Below are positions 1-5,326 of a stretch of DNA of 5,520 nt, in pieces. The DNA is from an uncultured Selenomonas sp. Lineage in GTDB: Bacteria > Bacillota > Negativicutes > Selenomonadales > Selenomonadaceae. The notes under the pieces were generated by a model that saw nothing but the letters and a program-made list of their open reading frames with translations, was not told the origin of the DNA and did not search any database. The DNA lies in contig CALIBA010000125.1 in assembly GCA_938045435.1 (NCBI GenBank), forward strand, positions 1 through 5,520. Direction: 5' to 3'. The number at the start of each line of letters is the position of its first letter. The first letter of the stretch is position 1. The position numbers and the translations under genes were made by a program.

Positions 1-1
1 C

Positions 2-1276
2 ATGACTGAGTTCGTTCAATTTGTTTCGCCCTATCTTCCGGCACATATCTTCGACATCATCATGGTGCCGATGCAGATGATTCTTCTGCTCTTTACCCTC
101 TATTTTTTCTTTATCGGTTTCTGCTGTCTCTGGCGGCGCAGGGAGCAGAAGATCCTGACGCCCGAAAAGACCTTTGCCGTCGTGGTCGCTGCACACAATG
201 AAGCGGCGGTCATTGGTCAGCTGATCGAGAATCTGAAACGCCTCGACTATCCCGAGGAACTCTATGACATCTATGTCATTGCGGACAACTGCACGGACGA
301 GACGGCACAGATCGCGGGGGACGCGGGCGCGATTGTCTGCGAGCGCACGCATCCGACGAAGAAGAGCAAGGGCTTTGCTCTCGAATGGATGTTTGAACGT
401 CTCTTCGAAATGGACAAGGAATATGACGCGATTGCGATTTTCGACGCAGACAACCTCGTTCATCCGAACTTTCTCAAGGAGATGAACAACCGTCTGCTCA
501 AGGGCGACAAGGTCATTCAGGGCTTTCTCGATGCGAAAAATCCCTATGATACGTGGGTTGCGGGCACATTTGCCATCGCGTTTTGGGTCATTGATCACAT
601 CTCGCATCTTGCGAAGACAAACATCGGGCTCTCCGCGTGTCTCGGCGGCACAGGTATGTGCATTACGACGGATGTTCTGAGACGTCATGGTTGGCGTGCA
701 ACTTGTCTTACAGAGGATATGGAGTTTACGATGAAGCTCCTCGCTGAGGGGATAAAGACGACATGGGCACATGATGCGATTGTCTATGATGAGAAGCCGC
801 TGACGTTTCGTCAGGCTTGGAATCAGCGTCGCCGTTGGGCGCAGGGACAGTTCGATGTCGCACACAGGTTTATTCCAACGATGCTGCGCCAGGGGTGGAG
901 GAGAAGAGACATCCGTATTTGGGATGGTTGTATCTACCTCATGCAGCCACATTTCCTAATGCTCTCTACCATTTTTATCATCATCAGTTATGTGCAGCTT
1001 GCGTTTCCGCCATTCTATACAAGCATTTATAAGTTTTTGCCGTCGCAGCTCATGACTGTCATTATGATTGGGCAGTATGTTTTGCCGATGATTATTTTGA
1101 TTAAGGTGCGTGCAAAGCTCAAGGCATGGTTTTATTTGCTTCTTTATCCTGTTTTTATCTATTCATGGATTCCCATTATTTTCCTAGGGTTCATCCATCG
1201 CAATGAGCACGAGTGGAGTCATACAAAACATACGCGTGCCATGAGTATGGATGAGGTTATGGGCGATGTGAAATAA
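2..1276 (+). CDS. Family 2 glycosyltransferase, membrane-anchored, processive type
   Basis: Likely transfers a sugar from a nucleotide-sugar donor to a growing glycan or lipid-linked acceptor on the cytoplasmic face of the membrane. A hydrophobic segment at residues about 19-43 is followed by a GT-A domain. Visible motifs are AAHNE (63-67), an Asp in IADN (95), DAD (148-150, metal/nucleotide binding), TED (237-239, probable catalytic base) and QRRRW (275-279, the QxxRW signature of processive synthases). Three more hydrophobic segments lie near residues 311-335, 350-369 and 376-397, and the tail carries an EWSHTKHTR motif. At 424 residues it matches single-domain GT2 synthases of the cellulose/poly-N-acetylglucosamine/hyaluronan type, but donor and product cannot be read from the sequence. 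The ATG is at base 2, so no ribosome-binding site can be checked and the true start could lie upstream. The neighbouring queD gives no clue to its role. Confidence 0.85.
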   Translation: MTEFVQFVSPYLPAHIFDIIMVPMQMILLLFTLYFFFIGFCCLWRRREQKILTPEKTFAVVVAAHNEAAVIGQLIENLKRLDYPEELYDIYVIADNCTDETAQIAGDAGAIVCERTHPTKKSKGFALEWMFERLFEMDKEYDAIAIFDADNLVHPNFLKEMNNRLLKGDKVIQGFLDAKNPYDTWVAGTFAIAFWVIDHISHLAKTNIGLSACLGGTGMCITTDVLRRHGWRATCLTEDMEFTMKLLAEGIKTTWAHDAIVYDEKPLTFRQAWNQRRRWAQGQFDVAHRFIPTMLRQGWRRRDIRIWDGCIYLMQPHFLMLSTIFIIISYVQLAFPPFYTSIYKFLPSQLMTVIMIGQYVLPMIILIKVRAKLKAWFYLLLYPVFIYSWIPIIFLGFIHRNEHEWSHTKHTRAMSMDEVMGDVK

Positions 1277-1281
1277 GTGAA

Positions 1282-1314
1282 AGAGGGCTGCTGCACGAAG
1301 TGCGGCAGCCCTTT
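1282..1314 (+). terminator. GC-rich hairpin after the glycosyltransferase gene, probable intrinsic terminator
   Basis: AGGGCTGCTGCAC (1284-1296) pairs with GTGCGGCAGCCCT (1300-1312) as a 13-bp stem with one G-U pair and a GAA loop. Two more weak pairs extend it to 1282 and 1314. It starts 5 bases after the stop codon. The T tract is short (TTT then CC), so termination may be incomplete. The queD Shine-Dalgarno begins only 6 bases after the hairpin, leaving no room for a promoter in between. Confidence 0.6.
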
Positions 1315-1331
1315 CCATCGAAGGAGATTAT

Positions 1332-1709
1332 ATGTATACATTGCGTGTTGAAGGCGCTTTTGAGGCGGCACACCGTGTCGTTGGCTATCCCGGAAAATGT
1401 GACCGTCTGCATGGACACAACTGGGTTGTTGAGGCGGTTTTTAGAGGGCAGGACCTGGATGCACTCGGGATACTGATCGACTTTAAGACAGCAAAGCAGG
1501 CACTTTCTGCTGTATTGGATGACTTTGATCACGTGTATCTCAATGAACTCCCGCCATTTTGCATGGGGGTTAATCCTACAGCAGAGAATTTGGCGCGCAT
1601 CATCTTTGAGCGATTAGCGGTACGTGAGGAGATCAGGAATACGGCAATACTATCCGCACTGACGGTCTGGGAATCGCCAAAATCCTCTGTCACCTATACT
1701 AAGGACTGA
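1332..1709 (+). CDS. queD: 6-carboxy-5,6,7,8-tetrahydropterin synthase (QueD)
   Basis: Converts 7,8-dihydroneopterin triphosphate to 6-carboxytetrahydropterin, the second step of preQ0/queuosine synthesis in the cytoplasm. The 125-residue protein has the family's usual length and fold signature. Zinc ligands are His14 (in FEAAHRV) and His27 and His29 (LHGHN). Cys23, four residues before His27, is the expected catalytic cysteine. DHVYLN (66-71) supplies the Asp-His pair, NPTAEN (81-86) is the conserved T-x-E-N helix start, and Glu114 in TVWESP is the pterin-anchoring glutamate. The start is set by AAGGAG at 1321-1326, five bases before the ATG. queE follows after one base, which indicates coupled translation. 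No promoter is visible in the 55 bases upstream, so transcription probably enters from within or before the glycosyltransferase gene. A paralogous pterin synthase is less likely given the CxxxHGH motif and the adjacent queE. Confidence 0.95.
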   Translation: MYTLRVEGAFEAAHRVVGYPGKCDRLHGHNWVVEAVFRGQDLDALGILIDFKTAKQALSAVLDDFDHVYLNELPPFCMGVNPTAENLARIIFERLAVREEIRNTAILSALTVWESPKSSVTYTKD

Positions 1710-1710
1710 T

Positions 1711-2442
1711 ATGTGCAAAAATATCATTGAAATCTTTTCCTCTATCCAAGGAGAGGGAAAATATGTTGGCTGCCGTCAGATATTTGTGCGGCTTGAAGGA
1801 TGCAATCTCGACTGCACTTATTGTGACACAGAGAACGAAGTCGGCCGGCATCGCATCTGCATGGTAGAGGAAGAAGCAGGGTCACACAAGCTGTCCACGC
1901 ATCAGAATCCACTCTCAGCAGAGCGTGTTGCAGAGCTCGTTGAACATGTCGCTGCGGGTGTGCCGCATCACTCTTTGAGCATCACGGGGGGCGAGCCACT
2001 GCTGCATGTGCCGTTTATTAGAACGCTTGCTAGGAGCGTGCGTCTGCCGATTTTTTTAGAGACCAACGGAACACTCCATGAGGCCCTGGCGGAATGTATT
2101 GAGGATATTTCCATTATCAGTATGGATATAAAACTGCCGAGTGTACTCTCTCGTCCTGTCTGGGAAGCTCATGCGCGTTTTTTGGAAATCGCGCGCAGAA
2201 AGGATGTTTATGTCAAACTTGTCGTTGCAGCAGAAACAAAGGAGGCGGAAGTTGAAAAAGCAGCACTTCTAGTAGCAGATATTGCCCCATGTGCTCTGTT
2301 TATCCTTCAGCCTGTTACTCCGTACGGCGGGTGCAGTGCACCGACACCTGCGCGCTTGCTGCACTTTCAAAGTATTGTGCTGTCGTTTCTTTCAGATGTG
2401 CGCATTATACCGCAGACGCATCGTATGATGAATTTGCTGTAG
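1711..2442 (+). CDS. queE: 7-carboxy-7-deazaguanine synthase, radical SAM (QueE)
   Basis: Radical SAM enzyme that rearranges 6-carboxytetrahydropterin, the QueD product, to 7-carboxy-7-deazaguanine, the precursor of preQ0, queuosine and other deazapurines. The N-terminus IFSSIQGEGKYVG (8-20) matches the QueE substrate-binding opening. The [4Fe-4S] motif is C31-x3-C35-x2-C38, the common Gram-positive form rather than the long-insert form. GGEP (93-96) contacts SAM, ETNG (117-120) and SMDIK (137-141) are family motifs, and the end has QPVTPYGG (200-207) and RIIPQTH (231-237). Its 243 residues match the family norm. A stretch at about 41-68 between the cluster loop and the next helix is variable and unassigned. 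AAGGA at 1701-1705, inside the end of queD, sits five bases before the ATG. Later pathway genes (queC, queF) and the earlier folE are not in this window. Confidence 0.95.
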   Translation: MCKNIIEIFSSIQGEGKYVGCRQIFVRLEGCNLDCTYCDTENEVGRHRICMVEEEAGSHKLSTHQNPLSAERVAELVEHVAAGVPHHSLSITGGEPLLHVPFIRTLARSVRLPIFLETNGTLHEALAECIEDISIISMDIKLPSVLSRPVWEAHARFLEIARRKDVYVKLVVAAETKEAEVEKAALLVADIAPCALFILQPVTPYGGCSAPTPARLLHFQSIVLSFLSDVRIIPQTHRMMNLL

Positions 2443-2482
2443 AGCAGTCCTTTTATGCTGTATATTCATGCGGAGAAAGCAC

Positions 2483-2507
2483 AATCTATGACACTGTAGA
2501 TTTTTTT
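2483..2507 (+). terminator. Weak intrinsic terminator candidate after queE
   Basis: AATCTATG (2483-2490) and TGTAGATT (2495-2502) form an AT-rich 8-bp stem, two of the pairs being G-U, around an ACAC loop. It merges into seven T's (2501-2507). The position, 40 bases after queE and just before the rpsB promoter, fits the end of a queD-queE transcript. The stem is thermodynamically weak, so efficiency is doubtful. Confidence 0.45.
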
Positions 2508-2517
2508 GATTGAGGCG

Positions 2518-2546
2518 TTGTTTTGTTCAGATTCTTATGCTATAAT
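2518..2546 (+). promoter_or_regulatory. Extended -10 promoter for rpsB
   Basis: A perfect -10 TATAAT (2541-2546) is preceded by TGC, giving the extended -10 TGnTATAAT. The -35 is a partial match, TTGTTT (2518-2523), at the optimal 17-base spacing. The start of transcription is predicted near 2552-2554, giving an rpsB leader of about 110 nt. The same TGCTATAAT core recurs before pyrH. Confidence 0.85.
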
Positions 2547-2552
2547 ATCCCG

Positions 2553-2664
2553 CAGTGTGAAAAAGCACGTGTTTCCGATAGCCGCTCTGTGCTGTGTACT
2601 GTCATGAGGCAGACGAGGTGGTGCGGCAGATGAGGAGCACGGAAGGACAACAGGAGGTATCTCG
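2553..2664 (+). promoter_or_regulatory. rpsB mRNA leader with possible pseudoknot (candidate S2 autoregulatory site)
   Basis: The long untranslated leader holds complementary segments that cross each other: GCCGC (2581-2585) with GCGGC (2623-2627), and the directly adjacent TCTGTGCT (2586-2593) with AGCACGGA (2636-2643, one G-U pair). Together they can form an H-type pseudoknot ending 8 bases before the Shine-Dalgarno AGGAGG (2652-2657). A small local hairpin, CTGT/GCAG (2599-2602 with 2609-2612), fits in its loop. An upstream AGCAC (2564-2568) can compete for GTGCT (2589-2593). Ribosomal protein genes, rpsB included, are often autoregulated through such leaders. That this one binds S2 is inference, and I recognise no known leader family here. 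Confidence 0.4.
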
Positions 2665-3375
2665 ATGGCAGTTATTTCAATGAAGCAGCTTTTGGAGGCA
2701 GGTGTTCACTTCGGACATCAAACAAGGCGTTGGAACCCGAAGATGGCGCGGTATATCTTCACCGAGCGCAATGGCATCTATATCATCGATCTTCAAAAGA
2801 CGGTACGCAAGGTAGACGAGGCATATAATTTTCTCCGCAGCGTTGCCCAAGAAGGGAAATCGGTTCTCTTCATCGGTACGAAAAAGCAGGCACAGGAGGC
2901 CATTCGTGAAGAGGCTTTGCGTGCTGGTATGTTCTATGTCAATGAGCGTTGGCTCGGCGGCATGATGACAAATTTCCAGACGATTCAGCGTCGTATTCAT
3001 CGGCTCAAGGAGCTTGAGGCGATGGAGGAGAATGGCACGTTTGAAGTTCTGACTAAGAAAGAGGTTCAGGGACTTCGCCATGAGAAGGAAAAACTGGAGC
3101 GGTATCTTGGTGGAATCAAAGATATGAATCGTTTGCCAGGGGCGCTGTTCATCGTCGATCCGCGCAAGGAGCGTATTGCGGTTGCTGAAGCACGCAAGCT
3201 GAATATTCCCATTGTCGCAATTGTCGATACGAACTGCGATCCGGATGAGATTGATTATGTGATTCCAGGCAATGACGATGCAATTCGTGCGGTCAAACTG
3301 CTGACTGGATGCATGGCAGATGCCGTGCTGGAGGGGAATCAGGGTAGCGCTTCAGAAGAAGCTGCGGCAGAGTAA
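2665..3375 (+). CDS. rpsB: 30S ribosomal protein S2
   Basis: Structural protein of the small ribosomal subunit, positioned between head and body and added late in 30S assembly. The 236 residues match bacterial S2. The first S2 signature is near the start (LLEAGVHFGHQTRRWNPKM, residues 9-27), followed by the IDLQKT segment (42-47) and FIGTKKQAQ (69-77). The second signature, with PGALFIVD and the DTNCDP/IPGNDDA stretch, lies at about 158-212. The coiled-coil insertion around residues 103-150 is charged, as expected. The tail is short, acidic and alanine-rich. The start is fixed by AGGAGG at 2652-2657, seven bases before the ATG. It has its own promoter and a long leader upstream, and is separated from tsf by 235 bases holding a strong terminator, so S2 and EF-Ts levels can be set separately. 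Confidence 0.98.
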   Translation: MAVISMKQLLEAGVHFGHQTRRWNPKMARYIFTERNGIYIIDLQKTVRKVDEAYNFLRSVAQEGKSVLFIGTKKQAQEAIREEALRAGMFYVNERWLGGMMTNFQTIQRRIHRLKELEAMEENGTFEVLTKKEVQGLRHEKEKLERYLGGIKDMNRLPGALFIVDPRKERIAVAEARKLNIPIVAIVDTNCDPDEIDYVIPGNDDAIRAVKLLTGCMADAVLEGNQGSASEEAAAE

Positions 3376-3384
3376 AGAAATCGC

Positions 3385-3393
3385 TGATAAAAT
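3385..3393 (+). promoter_or_regulatory. Possible extended -10 element downstream of rpsB
   Basis: TGATAAAAT fits the TGn-TATAAT pattern with one mismatch in the hexamer (TAAAAT, 3388-3393). No acceptable -35 is seen at 16-18 bases. If active, it would start a tsf transcript near 3400 that must cross the terminator at 3552-3583. A chance match in AT-rich spacer is quite possible. Confidence 0.25.
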
Positions 3394-3400
3394 GAAGTTC

Positions 3401-3465
3401 GTCAGATTGGTGTAGATTTTTTGTCCGATTGAGGAAATAAATCAGACGCATAGCCAAGCTATGTG
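3401..3465 (+). other. Structured spacer RNA: repeated arm and perfect hairpin between rpsB and tsf
   Basis: Two near-identical octamers, GTCAGATT (3401-3408) and GTCCGATT (3423-3430), can each pair with AATCAGAC (3440-3447) through seven pairs and one mismatch, so they compete for one partner. Immediately after, CATAGC (3449-3454) and GCTATG (3458-3463) form a perfect 6-bp stem around CAA. Two further pairs, one of them G-U, extend it to 3447-3465. Together with the terminator downstream this suggests a folded leader for tsf, but its function is unknown. Confidence 0.35.
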
Positions 3466-3512
3466 GAGGATTTTGCGACAAAAAGTGGGCAAAAAAGATG
3501 CACTAAGATGGC

Positions 3513-3533
3513 GGTGCTGAATTTATCAGTGCT
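3513..3533 (+). other. Hairpin upstream of the tsf attenuator
   Basis: GGTGCTGA (3513-3520) pairs with TCAGTGCT (3526-3533) around ATTTA, using four Watson-Crick core pairs and a mixed outer part with G-U pairs. GCACT at 3500-3504 can instead pair with AGTGC (3528-3532), or GCAC (3500-3503) with GTGC (3514-3517), so at least two folds exclude each other. It lies 18 bases before the terminator stem. Confidence 0.3.
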
Positions 3534-3551
3534 TCCTAAAGAAACGAACAG

Positions 3552-3583
3552 GGGTAAGGGATATTATCCCTTACCCTTTTTTT
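3552..3583 (+). terminator. Strong intrinsic terminator or attenuator between rpsB and tsf
   Basis: GGGTAAGGGAT (3552-3562) and ATCCCTTACCC (3566-3576) form a perfect 11-bp stem with an ATT loop, followed by seven T's (3577-3583). This is a textbook Rho-independent terminator. The tsf Shine-Dalgarno begins at 3598 and the ATG at 3611, so no promoter fits after the T run. Every transcript covering tsf must read through it, which argues for a partial terminator or attenuator that sets EF-Ts relative to S2. No clear antiterminator that would sequester the left arm was found by eye. Confidence 0.9.
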
Positions 3584-3610
3584 ATGAGAATATTGGTAGG
3601 AGGAATATGT

Positions 3611-4480
3611 ATGGCAACAGTCAGTGCGGCAATGGTAAAGGAACTGCGTGAACGTACAGGCGCGGGTATGATGGACTGCAAGAAAGCGCTTGCTGAGACG
3701 AACGGTGATATGCAGCAGGCAATTGACTATTTGCGCGAAAAAGGGATTGCAAAGGCGGAGAAGAAGGCTGGACGCGTTGCGGCAGAGGGAGCAGTGACAG
3801 CATATCTTTCAGATGATGCGAAGGTCGGCGTGATTGTCGAGATCAACTGTGAAACGGATTTTGCGGCGGGCAATGAGCAGTTCCGGATGCTTAGCGCAAA
3901 GGTTGCCAAGCATATCGCAGATACGAACCCTGCGGATCTCGATGCGCTCAACGCAAGTCAGCTTGATGGCAAGGATGTCGCTTCACTCATCACAGAGGCA
4001 ACCGCAACGATTGGAGAGAAGATTTCCCTGCGCCGTTTTGCACGCTATGAGAGTGCAGGGCGTATAGCAACATATATTCACATGGGCGGTAAGATTGGCG
4101 TTCTCGTCGAACTTTCAGGTGGCAATGAGGCACTTGGCAAGGATATTGCCATGCAGATTGCGGCAGCCATGCCCCTTGCAATCGATCGCTCGGGGGTGAA
4201 AGCAGATGATCTTGAACATGAGAAGGAAGTTCTTCGCAAGCAGGCGCTTGAGGAAGGGAAACCCGAGAAGATCATCGAGAAAATGGTAGAAGGACGCATT
4301 AATAAATTTTATGAGGAAGTCTGTCTTTTGGAACAGAAATTCGTCAAAGATCCTGATAAAAAGGTGTCCGAGGTGCTTGGAACGGTAGAAATCAAGGCGT
4401 TTACACGCTTCCAACTCGGTGAAGGAATCGAGAAAAAGCAGGAGGATTTTGCTGCTGAAGTCGCCGCGCAGATCCATTAA
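3611..4480 (+). CDS. tsf: Translation elongation factor Ts (EF-Ts)
   Basis: Guanine-nucleotide exchange factor that releases GDP from EF-Tu so that it can reload GTP and aminoacyl-tRNA. The 289-residue protein has the full family layout: an N-terminal UBA-like domain with the signature ERTGAGMMDCKKAL (14-27), the core with EINCETDF (77-84), IGEKISLRRF (134-143) and IHMGGKIGVLVEL (156-168), a long helical stretch at about 195-250, and the late LLEQKFVKDPDKKV motif (239-252). The EF-Tu-contacting loop reads TDFAAGN instead of the usual TDFVA-K/R-N. I chose ATG 3611 over the in-frame ATG 3584 because AGGAGG (3598-3603) lies seven bases before 3611 and the family begins MA-x-(I/V)-(S/T)-A; the upstream ATG directly follows the terminator T run and has no ribosome-binding site. 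The gene sits behind an attenuator-like hairpin and ends at its own terminator. Confidence 0.97.
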   Translation: MATVSAAMVKELRERTGAGMMDCKKALAETNGDMQQAIDYLREKGIAKAEKKAGRVAAEGAVTAYLSDDAKVGVIVEINCETDFAAGNEQFRMLSAKVAKHIADTNPADLDALNASQLDGKDVASLITEATATIGEKISLRRFARYESAGRIATYIHMGGKIGVLVELSGGNEALGKDIAMQIAAAMPLAIDRSGVKADDLEHEKEVLRKQALEEGKPEKIIEKMVEGRINKFYEEVCLLEQKFVKDPDKKVSEVLGTVEIKAFTRFQLGEGIEKKQEDFAAEVAAQIH

Positions 4481-4493
4481 AGCAGGTTGAGAG

Positions 4494-4520
4494 GAGCTGT
4501 CGCAATGACAGCTCTTTTTT
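4494..4520 (+). terminator. Intrinsic terminator after tsf
   Basis: GAGCTGTC (4494-4501) pairs perfectly with GACAGCTC (4507-4514) around a GCAAT loop, followed by six T's (4515-4520). It starts 13 bases after the tsf stop and separates tsf from the pyrH promoter. Confidence 0.9.
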
Positions 4521-4552
4521 GCGACCTTACAGCGGATTTTTTGAGGAAAGTG

Positions 4553-4561
4553 TGCTATAAT
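4553..4561 (+). promoter_or_regulatory. Extended -10 promoter for pyrH-frr
   Basis: TGC followed by a perfect TATAAT (4556-4561) forms an extended -10, sharing TGCTATAAT with the rpsB promoter. There is no good -35 at 16-18 bases (CGGATT at 17), which extended -10 promoters tolerate. Transcription should start near 4568, leaving a leader of about 33 nt. The location, between the tsf terminator and the pyrH ribosome-binding site, supports the call. Confidence 0.75.
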
Positions 4562-4600
4562 GGCGCATATAATGCAGACAGCGTGACAGGAGGAATCATC

Positions 4601-5326
4601 GTGGAAGCGAAATACCGCCGCGTCGTTTTGAAGCTCAGCGGGGAATCTCTCGCGGGGGATCAAGGATTTGGTATTAATCCCGCTGTGGTTGAGGACATTG
4701 CCACACAAATTAAAAAGGTGCGCGATCATGGCATTGATATGGCAATCGTTGTCGGCGGAGGCAATATTTGGCGTGGACTTGCCGGCAGTGCCAAGGGGAT
4801 GGACCGGACGACGGCTGACTATATGGGTATGATGGCGACGGTGATGAATGCACTCGCATTGCAGGATGCACTTGAAAAACAGAATGTCGATACGCGTGTA
4901 CAGAGCGCGATTGAGATGCGCCAAGTCGCAGAGCCGTATATTCGTCGTCGCGCAATCCGCCATATGGAAAAAGGACGTGTTGTGATCTTTGGTGCTGGAA
5001 CGGGTAATCCGTATTTTTCGACGGATACAACAGCGGCGCTGCGTGCGGCAGAGATCGAGGCAGATGTCATTCTCATGGCGAAAAAGGGAACAGATGGGAT
5101 CTATGATTCTGACCCCAATCAGAATCCAAGTGCGAAACGCTTTGAGACCCTCACCTACCTTGATATTCTAAAAAAAGGACTTGCTGTTATGGATGCGACG
5201 GCGACCAGTCTGTGTATGGATAACAAAATTCCCATTGTTGTGTTCAGCATCGATCATCATGCAAATATTGCACGGGCAGCACTGGGAGAATTGATTGGAA
5301 CGACTGTGGGAGGGAAAGGCGAATGA
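4601..5326 (+). CDS. pyrH: UMP kinase (uridylate kinase)
   Basis: Phosphorylates UMP to UDP with ATP, feeding UTP, CTP and UDP-sugar pools; bacterial PyrH is a cytoplasmic hexamer of the amino acid kinase fold, unrelated to eukaryotic UMP/CMP kinase. The 241 residues match the family. Visible motifs are KLSGE (11-15, phosphate binding), VGGGNIWRG (51-59), the ADYMGMMATVMNA helix (72-84), GAGTGNPYFSTDT (131-143, UMP and phosphate contacts) and KKGTDGIYDSDP (161-172, adenine/ATP side). I placed the start at GTG 4601 because AGGAGG (4588-4593) lies seven bases upstream and the protein then opens MEAKYRRVVLKLSGE as family members do; an in-frame ATG at 4487 would lie inside the tsf terminator region and upstream of the promoter. 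It overlaps frr by four bases (ATGA), so the two are translationally coupled under the promoter at 4553-4561. Confidence 0.97.
   Translation: MEAKYRRVVLKLSGESLAGDQGFGINPAVVEDIATQIKKVRDHGIDMAIVVGGGNIWRGLAGSAKGMDRTTADYMGMMATVMNALALQDALEKQNVDTRVQSAIEMRQVAEPYIRRRAIRHMEKGRVVIFGAGTGNPYFSTDTTAALRAAEIEADVILMAKKGTDGIYDSDPNQNPSAKRFETLTYLDILKKGLAVMDATATSLCMDNKIPIVVFSIDHHANIARAALGELIGTTVGGKGE

Noticed and set aside
1277..1331. preQ1 riboswitch upstream of queD
   Set aside because: The only structure is the symmetric GC-rich hairpin; the short C-rich aptamer loop and A-rich tail of a preQ1 element are absent.
2289..2513. 74-codon plus-strand frame overlapping the end of queE
   Set aside because: Out of frame with queE for most of its length, has no ribosome-binding site, and ends in the terminator/promoter region before rpsB.
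2677..3081. 134-codon minus-strand open frame inside rpsB
   Set aside because: Antisense to a certain S2 gene, with no ribosome-binding site and no domain pattern.
3584..3610. N-terminal extension of EF-Ts from ATG 3584
   Set aside because: This ATG abuts the terminator T run and has no ribosome-binding site, and the extension would encode the Shine-Dalgarno of the real start at 3611.
3463..3651. 62-codon plus-strand frame in the rpsB-tsf spacer, running into tsf
   Set aside because: Starts at a GTG without a Shine-Dalgarno, reads through the terminator stem and overlaps tsf out of frame; the peptide has no recognisable features.
4487..4600. N-terminal extension of PyrH from ATG 4487
   Set aside because: It would translate the tsf terminator hairpin and the pyrH promoter. 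GTG 4601 has an ideal AGGAGG and gives the usual family N-terminus.
4115..4963. 282-codon open frame on the minus strand across tsf and pyrH
   Set aside because: It runs antisense through two well-defined genes, a terminator and a promoter, has no Shine-Dalgarno before its start, and its product is rich in Cys, His and Ile with no recognisable domain. It is a shadow of the coding strand.
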